From contig NC_092120.1 of assembly GCF_045679555.1 (NCBI RefSeq), forward strand, positions 11,715,805-11,779,804: a stretch of DNA of 64,000 nt, written 5' to 3'. Both the position numbers and the translations under genes were made by a program. The stretch is from Salvelinus alpinus. Lineage: Eukaryota > Chordata > Actinopteri > Salmoniformes > Salmonidae. Below, piece by piece: positions 15,201 to 23,973 of this stretch (positions are counted from its first letter, which is position 1; every line of letters starts with the position of its first letter). The notes beneath the pieces are model-generated. The model was not told the origin of the DNA. It ran no database searches and was given only the letters and a program-made list of their open reading frames with translations.

Positions 15201-18200
15201 ACTATAAAGGACGATACAGCTACTAGTAGTGAGTGGAGTTACAAACGGACTATAAAGGACGATACAGCTACTAGTAGTGAGTGGAGTTACAAACAGACTA
15301 TAAAGGACGATACAGCTACTAGTAGTGAGTGGAGTTACAAACGGACTATAAAGGACGATACAGCTACTAGTAGTGAGTGGCGTTACAAACGGACTATAAA
15401 GGACGATACAGCTACTAGTAGTGAGTGGAGTTACAAACGGACTATAAAGGACGATACAGCTACTAGTAGTGAGTGGAGTTACAAACAGACTATAAAGGAC
15501 GATACAGCTACTAGTAGTGAGTGGAGTTACAAACGGACTATAAAGGACGATACAGCTACTAGTAGTGAGTGGCGTTACAAACGGACTATAAAGGACGATA
15601 CAGCTACTAGTAGTGAGTGGAGTTACAAACAGACTATAAAGGACGATACAGCTACTAGTAGTGAGTGGAGTTACAAACGGACTATAAAGGACTATACAGC
15701 TACTAGTAGTGAGTGGAGTTACAAACAGACTATAAAGGACGATACAGCTACTAGTAGTGAGTGGAGTTACAAACAGACTATAAAGGACGATACAGCTACT
15801 AGTAGTGAGTGGAGTTACAAACAGACTATAAAGGACTATACAGCTACTAGTAGTGAGTGGAGTTACAAACAGACTATAAAGGACGATACAGCTACTAGTA
15901 GTGAGTGGAGTTACAAACGGACTATAAAGGACGATACAGCTACTAGTAGTGAGTGGAGTTACAAACAGACTATAAAGGACGATACAGCTACTAGTAGTGA
16001 GTGGAGTTACAAACAGACTATAAAGGACGATACAGCTACTAGTAGTGAGTGGAGTTACAAACAGACTATAAAGGACGATACAGCTACTAGTAGTGAGTGG
16101 AGTTACAAACAGACTATAAAGGACGATACAGCTACTAGTAGTGAGTGGAGTTACAAACAGACTATAAAGGACTATACAGCTACTAGTAGTGAGTGGAGTT
16201 ACAAACAGACTATAAAGGACGATACAGCTACTAGTAGTGAGTGGAGTTACAAACGGACTATAAAGGACGATACAGCTACTAGTAGTGAGTGGAGTTACAA
16301 ACAGACTATAAAGGACTATACAGCTACTAGTAGTGAGTGGAGTTACAAACAGACTATAAAGGACGATACAGCTACTAGTAGTGAGTGGAGTTACAAACAG
16401 ACTATAAAGGACTATACAGCTACTAGTAGTGAGTGGAGTTACAAACGGACTATAAAGGACGATACAGCTACTAGTAGTGAGTGGAGTTACAAACAGACTA
16501 TAAAGGACGATACAGCTACTAGTATTGAGTGGAGTTACAAACGGACTATAAAGGACGATACAGCTACTAGTATTGAGTGGAGTTACAAACGGACTATAAA
16601 GGACTATACAGCTACTAGTAGTGAGTGGAGTTACAAACAGACTATAAAGGACGATACAGCTACTAGTAGTGAGTGGAGTTACAAACGGACTATACAGCTA
16701 CTAGTAGTGAGTGGAGTTACAAACAGACTATAAAGGACGATACAGCTACTAGTATTGAGTGGAGTTACAAACGGACTATAAAGGACGATACAGCTACTAG
16801 TATTGAGTGGAGTTACAAACGGACTATAAAGGACTATACAGCTACTAGTATTGAGTGGAGTTACAAACGGACTATAAAGGACGATACAGCTACTAGTATT
16901 GAGTGGAGTTACAAACAGACTATAAAGGACGAAACAGCTACTAGTAGTGAGTGGAGTTACAAACAGACTATAAAGGACGATACAGCTACTAGTAGTGAGT
17001 GGAGTTACAAACGGACTATAAAGGACGATACAGCTACTAGTAGTGAGTGGAGTTACAAACAGACTATAAAGGACGATACAGCTACTAGTAGTGAGTGGAG
17101 TTACAAACAGACTATAAAGGACTATACAGCTACTAGTAGTGAGTGGAGTTACAAACAGACTATAAAGGACGATACAGCTACTAGTAGTGAGTGGAGTTAC
17201 AAACAGACTATAAAGGACTATACAGCTACTAGTAGTGAGTGGAGTTACAAACAGACTATAAAGGACGATACAGCTACTAGTAGTGAGTGGAGTTACAAAC
17301 GGACTATAAAGGACGATACAGCTACTAGTAGTGAGTGGAGTTACAAACAGACTATAAAGGACGATACAGCTACTAGTAGTGAGTGGAGTTACAAACAGAC
17401 TATAAAGGACGATACAGCTACTAGTAGTGAGTGGAGTTACAAACGGACTATAAAGGACTATACAGCTACTAGTAGTGAGTGGAGTTACAAACAGACTATA
17501 AAGGACTATACAGCTACTAGTAGTGAGTGGAGTTACAAACGGACTATAAAGGACGATACAGCTACTAGTAGTGAGTGGAGTTACAAACAGACTATAAAGG
17601 ACGATACAGCTACTAGTAGTGAGTGGAGTTACAAACAGACTATAAAGGACGATACAGCTACTAGTAGTGAGTGGAGTTACAAACAGACTATAAAGGACGA
17701 TACAGCTACTAGTAGTGAGTGGAGTTACAAACGGACTATAAAGGACGATACAGCTACTAGTAGTGAGTGGAGTTACAAACAGACTATAAAGGACTATACA
17801 GCTACTAGTAGTGAGTGGAGTTACAAACAGACTATAAAGGACGATACAGCTACTAGTAGTGAGTGGAGTTACAAACAGACTATAAAGGACGATACAGCTA
17901 CTAGTAGTGAGTGGAGTTACAAACGGACTATAAAGGACGATACAGCTACTAGTAGTGAGTGGAGTTACAAACAGACTATAAAGGACGATACAGCTACTAG
18001 TAGTGAGTGGAGTTACAAACGGACTATAAAGGACGATACAGCTACTAGTAGTGAGTGGAGTTACAAACAGACTATAAAGGACGATACAGCTACTAGTAGT
18101 GAGTGGAGTTACAAACGGACTATAAAGGACGATACAGCTACTAGTAGTGAGTGGAGTTACAAACAGACTATAAAGGACGATACAGCTACTAGTAGTGAGT

Positions 18201-21200
18201 GGAGTTACAAACAGACTATAAAGGACGATACAGCTACTAGTAGTGAGTGGAGTTACAAACAGACTATAAAGGACGATACAGCTACTAGTAGTGAGTGGAG
18301 TTACAAACAGACTATAAAGGACTATACAGCTACTAGTAGTGAGTGGAGTTACAAACGGACTATAAAGGACGATACAGCTACTAGTAGTGAGTGGAGTTAC
18401 AAACAGACTATAAAGGACGATACAGCTACTAGTAGTGAGTGGAGTTACAAACAGACTATAAAGGACGATACAGCTACTAGTAGTGAGTGGAGTTACAAAC
18501 GGACTATAAAGGACGATACAGCTACTTGTAGTGAGTGGAGTTACAAACAGACTATAAAGGACGATACAGCTACTAGTAGTGAGTGGAGTTACAAACGGAC
18601 TATAAAGGACGATACAGCTACTAGTAGTGAGTGGAGTTACAAACAGACTATAAAGGACGATACAGCTACTAGTAGTGAGTGGAGTTACAAACAGACTATA
18701 AAGGACGATACAGCTACTAGTAGTGAGTGGAGTTACAAACGGACTATAAAGGACGATACAGCTACTTGTAGTGAGTGGAGTTACAAACAGACTATAAAGG
18801 ACGATACAGCTACTAGTATTGAGTGGAGTTACAAACGGACTATAAAGGACGATACAGCTACTAGTAGTGAGTGGAGTTACAAACAGACTATAAAGGACGA
18901 TACAGCTACTAGTAGTGAGTGGAGTTACAAACAGACTATAAAGGACTATACAGCTACTAGTAGTGAGTGGAGTTACAAACAGACTATAAAGGACGATACA
19001 GCTACTAGTAGTGAGTGGAGTTACAAACAGACTATAAAGGACGATACAGCTACTAGTAGTGAGTGGAGTTACAAACGGACTATAAAGGACGATACAGCTA
19101 CTAGTAGTGAGTGGAGTTACAAACGGACTATAAAGGACGATACAGCTACTAGTAGTGAGTGGAGTTACAAACAGACTATAAAGGACGATACAGCTACTAG
19201 TATTGAGTGGAGTTACAAACGGACTATAAAGGACGATACAGCTACTAGTAGCTACGTATAGTGTACTTGGACACTGGGTCCCCATATTTCCCACTGTCCC
19301 ACACCGAATAGCCTGAAGTCATAGGGCTCTTCTCGCAGGCTCTATTTCCCTACGTGGAAGTATTGCGAACCGTAGGTTGGGGTTTTTGACCTGGTTACAT
19401 GTACATTGAACAACACAGCAGCTTTTTCTGTATACCATCAAATCTATGATGAAGTTGTCTCTTTTACACTGGGGTCAATGGGAAAGAATGTTTGTTTTCC
19501 CCAATTTGTTGGTGTGGTCGAGGGGAATTCCTTATTATTATGTGAATATCGACTCGGACTATGTCACCAAACTTCTTTCCACCCCACTCCATCTCCAGAT
19601 CACACTTGCCGTGTGCTTTGTTCTGATGTTTGGAAACTCCATGCTGCTGACATCATTCTACGCCTCCTCGCTGGTCTCCATTTGGGTGAGCTGGACTAAC
19701 ACTCTCCTCATGCTTTCCATGTGTAGAGGATGTCTTTTATGTTAAGCATGGTGTGATGTTGAAAACGGTATGGTGTTGAAATCAGTTCCTTCCTGGTTGC
19801 AGGGAATAATTGCCCTGCGGGACAAATTTGCAGAAGCCTTCAAACCTGGCCTCATCACATGGGTAAGAGGACATAAGTGTGTGTGTGTGGACATGTTTAA
19901 CTATACTTGTGTGGACATGATACTTGTGTGGACAATCAAAAACTGGGGACATTTTGCCGGTCCCCACAAGGAAAAAGTATATTTCTAGGGGGGGGTGTAG
20001 AGTTAGTGTTTAGCGTTAAGGTTAGGTTTTGGGGTTGGGTTAGGAAAAATAGGATTTTGAATGGGAATCATTTGTGTGTCCCCACAATGTTAGTAAAACA
20101 AGACTGCGAGTGTGTGCGCGGGCACATGTCTGTGTGTCTTCTGGTTGACCTATGTCTGCTCTCAGGTCATGCAGGGCCTGGTATGGGTTGTCTCCACTGT
20201 CATTCTCAAGTTCATGCTGTCAGCCATCTTTGGAGCCTCTGATGATGTAAGTCTTTGAAAATATCCCTGAGCATTTGAAACAAGCTAGCTATATTGCCTT
20301 ACATGTTGGTTCCTTTTCTGGAAGAATCACTGCATTTTGAAACAAGCCATCACTCAATAGTATAATAGTAATAAAAGTTAACAGGAATATGCTAACTGTA
20401 TTTGAAATTGCAGCTATTTCTACTACAACTTTCTCAACTTTCTCTCTCCCAGGCTCACATCAGTAGCTTAATAAAGTCCAAGTTTACCAGCTACAAGGAC
20501 TTTGACACCATGATGTATACCTGTGCTGCTGAGTTTGACTTCATGGAAATTGAGGTATGAAAGACACTTGGGCCTATTTGGCATAGGAACACGGCACTAG
20601 TGTTAGAAGGGATCCTTTCGTAGTATTTGGCAGCTCATTTTGTAAAGGTCATGTAATGTGTGTGTGGTGTGTCAGAAATAAATGTTTTTCTCCAGTCGAT
20701 ATGACGTGTGTAACATTGCTCTTCTCAGACCCCACTGCGCTACATCAAGACACTGCTGCTCCCCATCAACATGCTGGTGGTTGCTGTCATAGCAGGACGG
20801 GTAAGACTTAATTTGTGTGCCATACACCAGGCGCTCCACACAATCCACTGTTAGTGAACAAGGCAGGCAACCTTTACATGTCATTTCTCCCGTTATGCTC
20901 TGGACTTGCCTGTTGAGCTCAATTTGTCATATTTGAGGCAGACTTGAAGAAACGGCAAGAGAATTATGTTGCAAAAATATTCAAGAATCTCCTCGAGCGT
21001 GTCCAAATGTGTCAGTTTGATCTAATTGTGTGTCAAATGCAGAATCAATAAGACAAGTCCGGGTCTCCCGAGTGGCGCAGCGGTCTAAGGCACTGCAGTG
21101 CTTGAGGCATCACTACAGATCCGGATTCGATCCAGGGCTGTCGCAGCCGGCCGCAACTGTGAGGCGCATGAAGCGACGCACAATTGGCCCAGCGTCGTCC

Positions 21201-23973
21201 GGCCTGGATGTCCTTGTCCCATCGTGCTCTAGTTACTCCTGTGGCGGGCCGGACGCATGCACACTGACACGGTCTCCAGTTGTACAGTGTTTCCTCCGAC
21301 ACATTGGTGCGGCTGGCTTCCGGGTTAAGCAAAGCAGTGCGGCTTGGCAGGGTTGTGTTTCGGAGGACACATGGCTCTCAACCTTCGCCTCTCCCTAGAC
21401 CGTATGGGAGTTCCGGCGATGGGACAAGACTGTAACTACCAATTCGATATCACGAAATTGGGGAGAAAAAGGGGCATTCTGCTTGACTTGCTTTGCTAAT
21501 ATAGAAATGTAGGGCTTCTTAATAGTGACACTGGTGAAAATGGTTAATTATTTAATATTTGCTGTGAGTATGCTCACTTTTAGCATATAATAGAAGGCGG
21601 AGTCATCCTGCTCAACGTTATATCCCTTCTGAGGTTCGTTTTTTTATTTGTGACACTGTTTGTCCCTTCTCCTACTCTGTACAGACGATCCAGGATGTTG
21701 TGAGGTTCCTGAGGGAAGGAGAGAAGTATTCTGTCAAACCTGAAGACGATGACGACGATGAAGAGTGAGTATATTTCCCCTCTGTCCTCTCTGTAAAACT
21801 CACCCTCTTAACAGCACAAGTCAAAAGGTAAACTTCTGTGTATATTTTGCCCATTCATTCTTATAAAGACCACACAACTTCTCATAACTTTTTCAAATCT
21901 TTCACAGGCCAGAAATGTTGGCAAAAGGAGAGGTAAGCAAGCATCCTGATTTCCCTGAATGTTACTGCTGTATACACCGTGGCTGAGTCTCCTCACGTTA
22001 TATGATTCAAGCCTTCTGTTTTCTTAAATGCGGTAATGTTTATCTGCTTCAGCTACAATAATGATCATTACCTGCATACAGAGGCAATTTTCTCCTGCCA
22101 GTTAAATTGTGCTCGCTTTATTATCAGTTCTAGCTCTAAGCATTTCTTTCTCTTGCTTCCTCCATCCATCCCTCCCCCAATCTTGTTCTCTCCCTGTGCC
22201 CTTCAACCCTCATTCTCTACCTGGGCTCTTTCTCTCTCTCTCTGTCATGGTGTCAGCTGGTGTACCATAGCCTACAGTTGATAGCGTTTGCAGTGCTGGC
22301 GATGCTCATCATGCGTCTCAAGCTCTTCCTCACGCCCCACATGTGCATCATGGCCTCCTTGATCTGCTCCAAACAGGTCAGTCCCTGACACAACGAGATT
22401 ATCACAACACATTTAGCACTGACACCACACACATACCACAGATTTTTTTTTTGTTTACCTTTATTTAACTAGGCAAGTCAGTTAAGAACAAATTCTTATT
22501 TTCAATGGCGGCCTAGGAACAGTGGGTTAATTGCCTTGTTCAGGGGCAGAATGACAGATTTTTACCTTGTCAGCTCGGGGATTCGATCTTGTAACCTTTC
22601 GGTTACTAGTCCAACGCGCTAACCACTAGGCTACCTGCCGCCCCTACATAACGTTACCAAAGATGGATCACAACACCACCAGAGACCTTCATCACAGACA
22701 CTACAGACCGGTGTTCTCTGTGATGCTCATGTGTTGTCTGTCTGTCTGTGTCAGTTGTTTGGCTGGATAGGGGAGAAGTTCAAGCTCCACATGATGGTGT
22801 TTGGCATCCTGTCCATCATGGCCATGCAGGGCGCGGCCAACCTGCAGGCCCAGTGGGGCATCATGGGAGAATTCAGCAACCTACCCCAGGAGCAGCTGCT
22901 GGACTGGATCAAAGACAACACCCGACCCAGTGAGTGCTGTCTTCATCCTACGTCTGAAACCAACCCCCTGGCACTTGAGACAAACGTATTTATAAAAAAA
23001 GATATATATTAAAAAATAAAAAAAATCATGCTAAATAGCATCCTTCGTTATGGAATTGACTAATCTGACTAGGTTGGATTGGTGAAAGCAATTGGCTGGT
23101 AACCTCACTTTCAGGTATCCAGTCCCTTTCAGATCACCCATGCCTTTGTGGACTCTTCCCTTAGATGTACTTTGTTTTGTGTGTGGTGCAGACGCTGTGT
23201 TTGCTGGAGCCATGCCCACCATGGCCAGTGTGAAGCTGTCAGCCGGCCGGCCCATCGTCAATCACCCACACTACGAGGACGCTGGACTGAGGTGTGGACA
23301 GAACATTGATACTACTGCACTAGCTATGTGCTAGGCTAACACCAATTCAGCGTTGTATAAACGTTATGGTCTGTTCCACTCAGGGAGAGGACCAAGCTGG
23401 TGTACGCCATGTACAGCCGCAAGTCTGCCGAGGTGGTGAAGAGGAACCTGATGCAGATGGAGGTGGACTACTTCGTCCTGGAGGACTCGTGGTGCACTCG
23501 CCGCTCCAGGTAACCCTGGGTGGCTTTCCCGTCAGTAATCCACTGCTGTTAACACTGTCATATGTTCTTGTGACATTGTCAACAAGTCATTCCAGTCAGT
23601 ACAGGGTATTTTTCCAACTCACTCTGAAATGACTCTGAATTGAACTGAACCCAATTCTGCTGCCAAGTGACCTTTTGAACAATCTGTTTCGCAGTCTGTT
23701 AATCACACAATGTTTTTGTTTAGTTTGTTTCTTTGCTGAAATATTTCTCTTTCGCTGCCCCTCTCTTTCTCCCTTCCTGGCTTTCTCTGTGCTCTCCCCA
23801 GGCCTGGCTGCAGTATGCCTGAGATCTGGGATGTGGAGGACCCTCAGAACGCTGGGAAAGTCCCCCTCTGTACGCTCATGTCCAGGGACTCCAGGCCCCA
23901 CTTTGCCACAGTCTTTCACAACAACGTTTACAAAGTTCTAAAAGTTCCCAAAGCAGATAAAGAGCCCAGATAA
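83..23973 (+). CDS. dpy19l1: DPY19-like C-mannosyltransferase, 3' 19 exons (partial gene)
   Basis: Nineteen exons with GT-AG borders join into an open frame of 626 codons ending TAA at 23971-23973; the 5' exons lie before the window. The product matches the DPY19L1 family: recognisable blocks include [64 protein letters not shown] and the C-terminal [10 protein letters not shown]. The family are multi-pass ER membrane enzymes that transfer mannose from dolichol-phosphate-mannose to the first Trp of WxxW/WxxC motifs in secreted proteins; that role is family knowledge, not shown here. The hydrophobic segments expected of a multi-pass protein are visible in several exons. Exons: 83-220, 317-437, 1702-1795, 1920-1977, 2432-2523, 4874-4973, 5531-5608, 19599-19685, 19803-19862, 20166-20246, 20453-20554, 20729-20800, 21685-21764, 21908-21932, 22257-22376, 22755-22929, 23192-23291, 23394-23519, 23802-23973. 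No frameshift or stop was found. Assignment to L1 rather than another DPY19L paralogue is by recall of the human protein. Confidence 0.93.
317..437 (+). CDS. dpy19l1: dpy19l1 exon b
   Basis: 121 bp, starts [15 protein letters not shown] and ends in the first base of a Gly codon; donor GTACCA. Two Cys residues (in KMCWS and DGCEG) match positions remembered in vertebrate DPY19L1. Confidence 0.9.
438..1701 (+). other. dpy19l1 intron, no recognised element
   Basis: Contains a CA/GT-rich stretch near 465-490 and a short (AT)n run near 721-738. No gene, TIR pair or SINE was recognised. Confidence 0.6.
1702..1795 (+). CDS. dpy19l1: dpy19l1 exon c
   Basis: Begins [17 protein letters not shown] and encodes a hydrophobic membrane segment running to FFIYGTYL. 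Acceptor after a long TG/TC tract; donor GTAACT. Confidence 0.9.
1920..1977 (+). CDS. dpy19l1: dpy19l1 exon d
   Basis: 58 bp encoding [20 protein letters not shown]; donor GTGAGT is a perfect consensus. The preceding intron is only 124 bp. Confidence 0.9.
2432..2523 (+). CDS. dpy19l1: dpy19l1 exon e
   Basis: Encodes [18 protein letters not shown] followed by a hydrophobic segment to THILR. The motif [16 protein letters not shown] is among the most conserved in the family. Confidence 0.92.
2627..4520. mobile_element. hAT-like relic hosting a smaller element
   Basis: The left edge CAGCGATTCTCAACTGGTGG resembles hAT terminal repeats. The flanking sequence resumes after the inner element (ends 4286), and TA from its insertion is duplicated. 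The right end is eroded and placed only approximately; no transposase remains. It lies in the intron between coding blocks 2432-2523 and 4874-4973. Confidence 0.45.
2851..4286. mobile_element. Non-autonomous TA-flanked element, copy 1
   Basis: A 1.4-kb non-coding element begins ACTTCTCTGGAATATG and ends in AAAGAAGT, giving short imperfect inverted ends, with TA on both sides (2849-2850 and 4287-4288). Internal landmarks recur in the two other copies at 27988-29433 and 57519-59262, for example TTTCAAAAAGG, CTTTGATGATCTTCATCAG and CAGTTTTAGAAACTTCAGAG. TA duplication suggests Tc1/mariner-type mobilisation; this is an inference. Confidence 0.75.
4874..4973 (+). CDS. dpy19l1: dpy19l1 exon f
   Basis: 100 bp; encodes [18 protein letters not shown] then [15 protein letters not shown], a membrane helix. 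The purine-rich tract at 4978-5225 follows its donor GTAAGA. Confidence 0.9.
4978..5225 (+). repeat. Purine-rich low-complexity tract
   Basis: GA-rich tract (AGAGAGAGAGA, GGAGGGA runs) directly after a dpy19l1 donor site. The pyrimidine-rich ORF on the other strand is a composition artefact. Confidence 0.7.
5531..5608 (+). CDS. dpy19l1: dpy19l1 exon g, last exon before the giant minisatellite
   Basis: 26 codons, phase 0 at both ends: [16 protein letters not shown] to VTHM; acceptor CTTGTTTCAG, donor GTAAAT. The following intron is 13,990 bp, the largest in the window. Confidence 0.9.
5609..6459 (+). other. Left unique flank of the minisatellite, with a degenerate proto-unit
   Basis: Intron sequence with no coding exon. 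From about 6377 to 6416 a diverged unit (ACAAACGGACTATAAAGAAC and following bases) precedes about 43 unrelated bases before the regular array begins. It may be an ancestral or eroded repeat. Confidence 0.6.
6460..19250 (+). repeat. Giant 48-bp minisatellite, about 268 copies
   Basis: The array spans 12.8 kb of one dpy19l1 intron. A reference unit is 6486-6533; read in one frame it gives [16 protein letters not shown]. Each unit holds the perfect palindrome CTACTAGTAG and a TATAAAGGAC segment. Units differ at a few recurring sites: R/Q (aaacGgac or aaacAgac), D/Y (gacGata or gacTata), S/I (taGtgag or taTtgag) and S/R (tggAgtt or tggCgtt). Seven units are 10 bp short (38 bp), at about 8290, 9192, 10100, 11915, 13537, 15015 and 16685. 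Long ORFs on both strands follow from a unit length divisible by three; those with a start begin at short-unit junctions. An isolated TAG at 10048 breaks one. It sits between two exons that splice in phase, so it is intronic and not protein-coding. Confidence 0.97.
19599..19685 (+). CDS. dpy19l1: dpy19l1 exon h, first exon after the minisatellite
   Basis: 29 codons: [20 protein letters not shown] to SLVSIW. It joins directly in phase to the exon ending at 5608, as in the remembered vertebrate protein, so no exon is lost inside the array intron. Confidence 0.92.
19803..19862 (+). CDS. dpy19l1: dpy19l1 exon i
   Basis: 60 bp, [20 protein letters not shown]; acceptor TTGCAG, donor GTAAGA. Confidence 0.85.
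19890..20105. repeat. Repeat with GTCCCCACAA ends
   Basis: Contains GGTCCCCACAAGGAAAAAGT, degenerate GGTTAG-type repeats and a closing GTCCCCACAATGTTAGTAAA. The same arrangement recurs at 37683-37910, where the inverted ends are clearer. Probably a small non-autonomous DNA element common in fish. Boundaries are approximate. Confidence 0.5.
20166..20246 (+). CDS. dpy19l1: dpy19l1 exon j
   Basis: 27 codons, [18 protein letters not shown] to GASDD; a hydrophobic helix followed by an acidic end; donor GTAAGT. Confidence 0.88.
20453..20554 (+). CDS. dpy19l1: dpy19l1 exon k
   Basis: 34 codons including [20 protein letters not shown] and FDFMEIE, a well-conserved family block. Acceptor after CTCTCTCCCAG. 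Confidence 0.9.
20729..20800 (+). CDS. dpy19l1: dpy19l1 exon l
   Basis: 24 codons, [20 protein letters not shown] ending AGR; mostly a transmembrane helix. Confidence 0.9.
21057..21472 (+). mobile_element. tRNA-derived SINE (tRNA-Leu-like head)
   Basis: The head GAGTGGCGCAGCGGTCTAAG and the B-box-like GGATTCGATCC are RNA polymerase III promoter motifs. They precede a conserved body and the tail GGGGAGAAAAAGGGG. It looks like a salmonid Slm-type SINE, but that name is tentative. It lies in the intron before the exon at 21685; the ORFs in it are not genes. Confidence 0.75.
21685..21764 (+). CDS. dpy19l1: dpy19l1 exon m with acidic loop
   Basis: Encodes [20 protein letters not shown] followed by an Asp/Glu run, probably a cytoplasmic loop. 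It ends within a Glu codon and donor GTGAGT follows. The loop appears less conserved than its neighbours. Confidence 0.85.
21908..21932 (+). CDS. dpy19l1: dpy19l1 exon n, 25-bp microexon
   Basis: Only 25 bp, completing the acidic loop as EPEMLAKGE. It is needed to keep phase with the next exon: 80 + 25 = 105 bases. AG at 21906-21907, donor GTAAGC. Confidence 0.8.
22257..22376 (+). CDS. dpy19l1: dpy19l1 exon o
   Basis: 40 codons: [20 protein letters not shown] then [20 protein letters not shown]. Contains the strongly conserved [11 protein letters not shown] block within membrane helices. Confidence 0.92.
22443..22645 (-). mobile_element. HpaI-type SINE
   Basis: Reverse-oriented. The head on the minus strand reads GGTAGCCTAGTGGTTAGCGC (tRNA-like A box) with the B-box region GATCGAATCC, and the element ends AGTTAAATAAAGGTAAA. 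HpaI SINEs are known only from salmonids, which supports the host assignment. Confidence 0.85.
22755..22929 (+). CDS. dpy19l1: dpy19l1 exon p
   Basis: 175 bp, begins [18 protein letters not shown] and includes [18 protein letters not shown] and [16 protein letters not shown]. The last helix is followed by the start of the lumenal C-terminal region; donor GTGAGT. Confidence 0.92.
23192..23291 (+). CDS. dpy19l1: dpy19l1 exon q
   Basis: Encodes [20 protein letters not shown] then [13 protein letters not shown]. The [12 protein letters not shown] and NHPHYED motifs are hallmarks of the DPY19 C-terminal domain. Confidence 0.92.
23394..23519 (+). CDS. dpy19l1: dpy19l1 exon r
   Basis: 126 bp, [20 protein letters not shown] then [20 protein letters not shown]. 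The preceding intron is 102 bp. Confidence 0.92.
23802..23973 (+). CDS. dpy19l1: dpy19l1 terminal coding exon
   Basis: [19 protein letters not shown] through [16 protein letters not shown] and a charged tail, stop TAA at 23971. The [10 protein letters not shown] end matches the family C-terminus. Confidence 0.93.

Noticed and set aside
6460-19250. CRISPR array
   Set aside because: Units are contiguous with no unique spacers, and the genome is vertebrate.
8285-19261. Seven long plus-strand ORFs with a 16-residue repeat, as genes for a repetitive protein
   Set aside because: They lie inside an intron whose flanking exons splice in phase, are open on both strands, and exist because the unit is 48 bp. 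A 16-codon unit is stop-free by chance nearly half the time per frame.
16679-19294. Minus-strand 871-codon ORF
   Set aside because: It is the reverse reading of the same minisatellite; no promoter, signal or domain evidence.
19406-19745. Two ORFs around 19446 as extensions of the exon at 19599
   Set aside because: Only 19599-19685 matches the family and joins in phase; sequence before the acceptor is not conserved protein.
20000-20050. Telomere-like GGTTAG stretches as an interstitial telomere
   Set aside because: Repeats are too short and degenerate, and recur in the related TIR repeat at 37760-37860.
21060-21140. Functional tRNA gene
   Set aside because: Only A-box and B-box-like motifs are present, without a foldable tRNA; the sequence continues as a SINE body.
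21030-21398. ORFs within the SINE
   Set aside because: They read through a tRNA-derived retroposon, which is non-coding.
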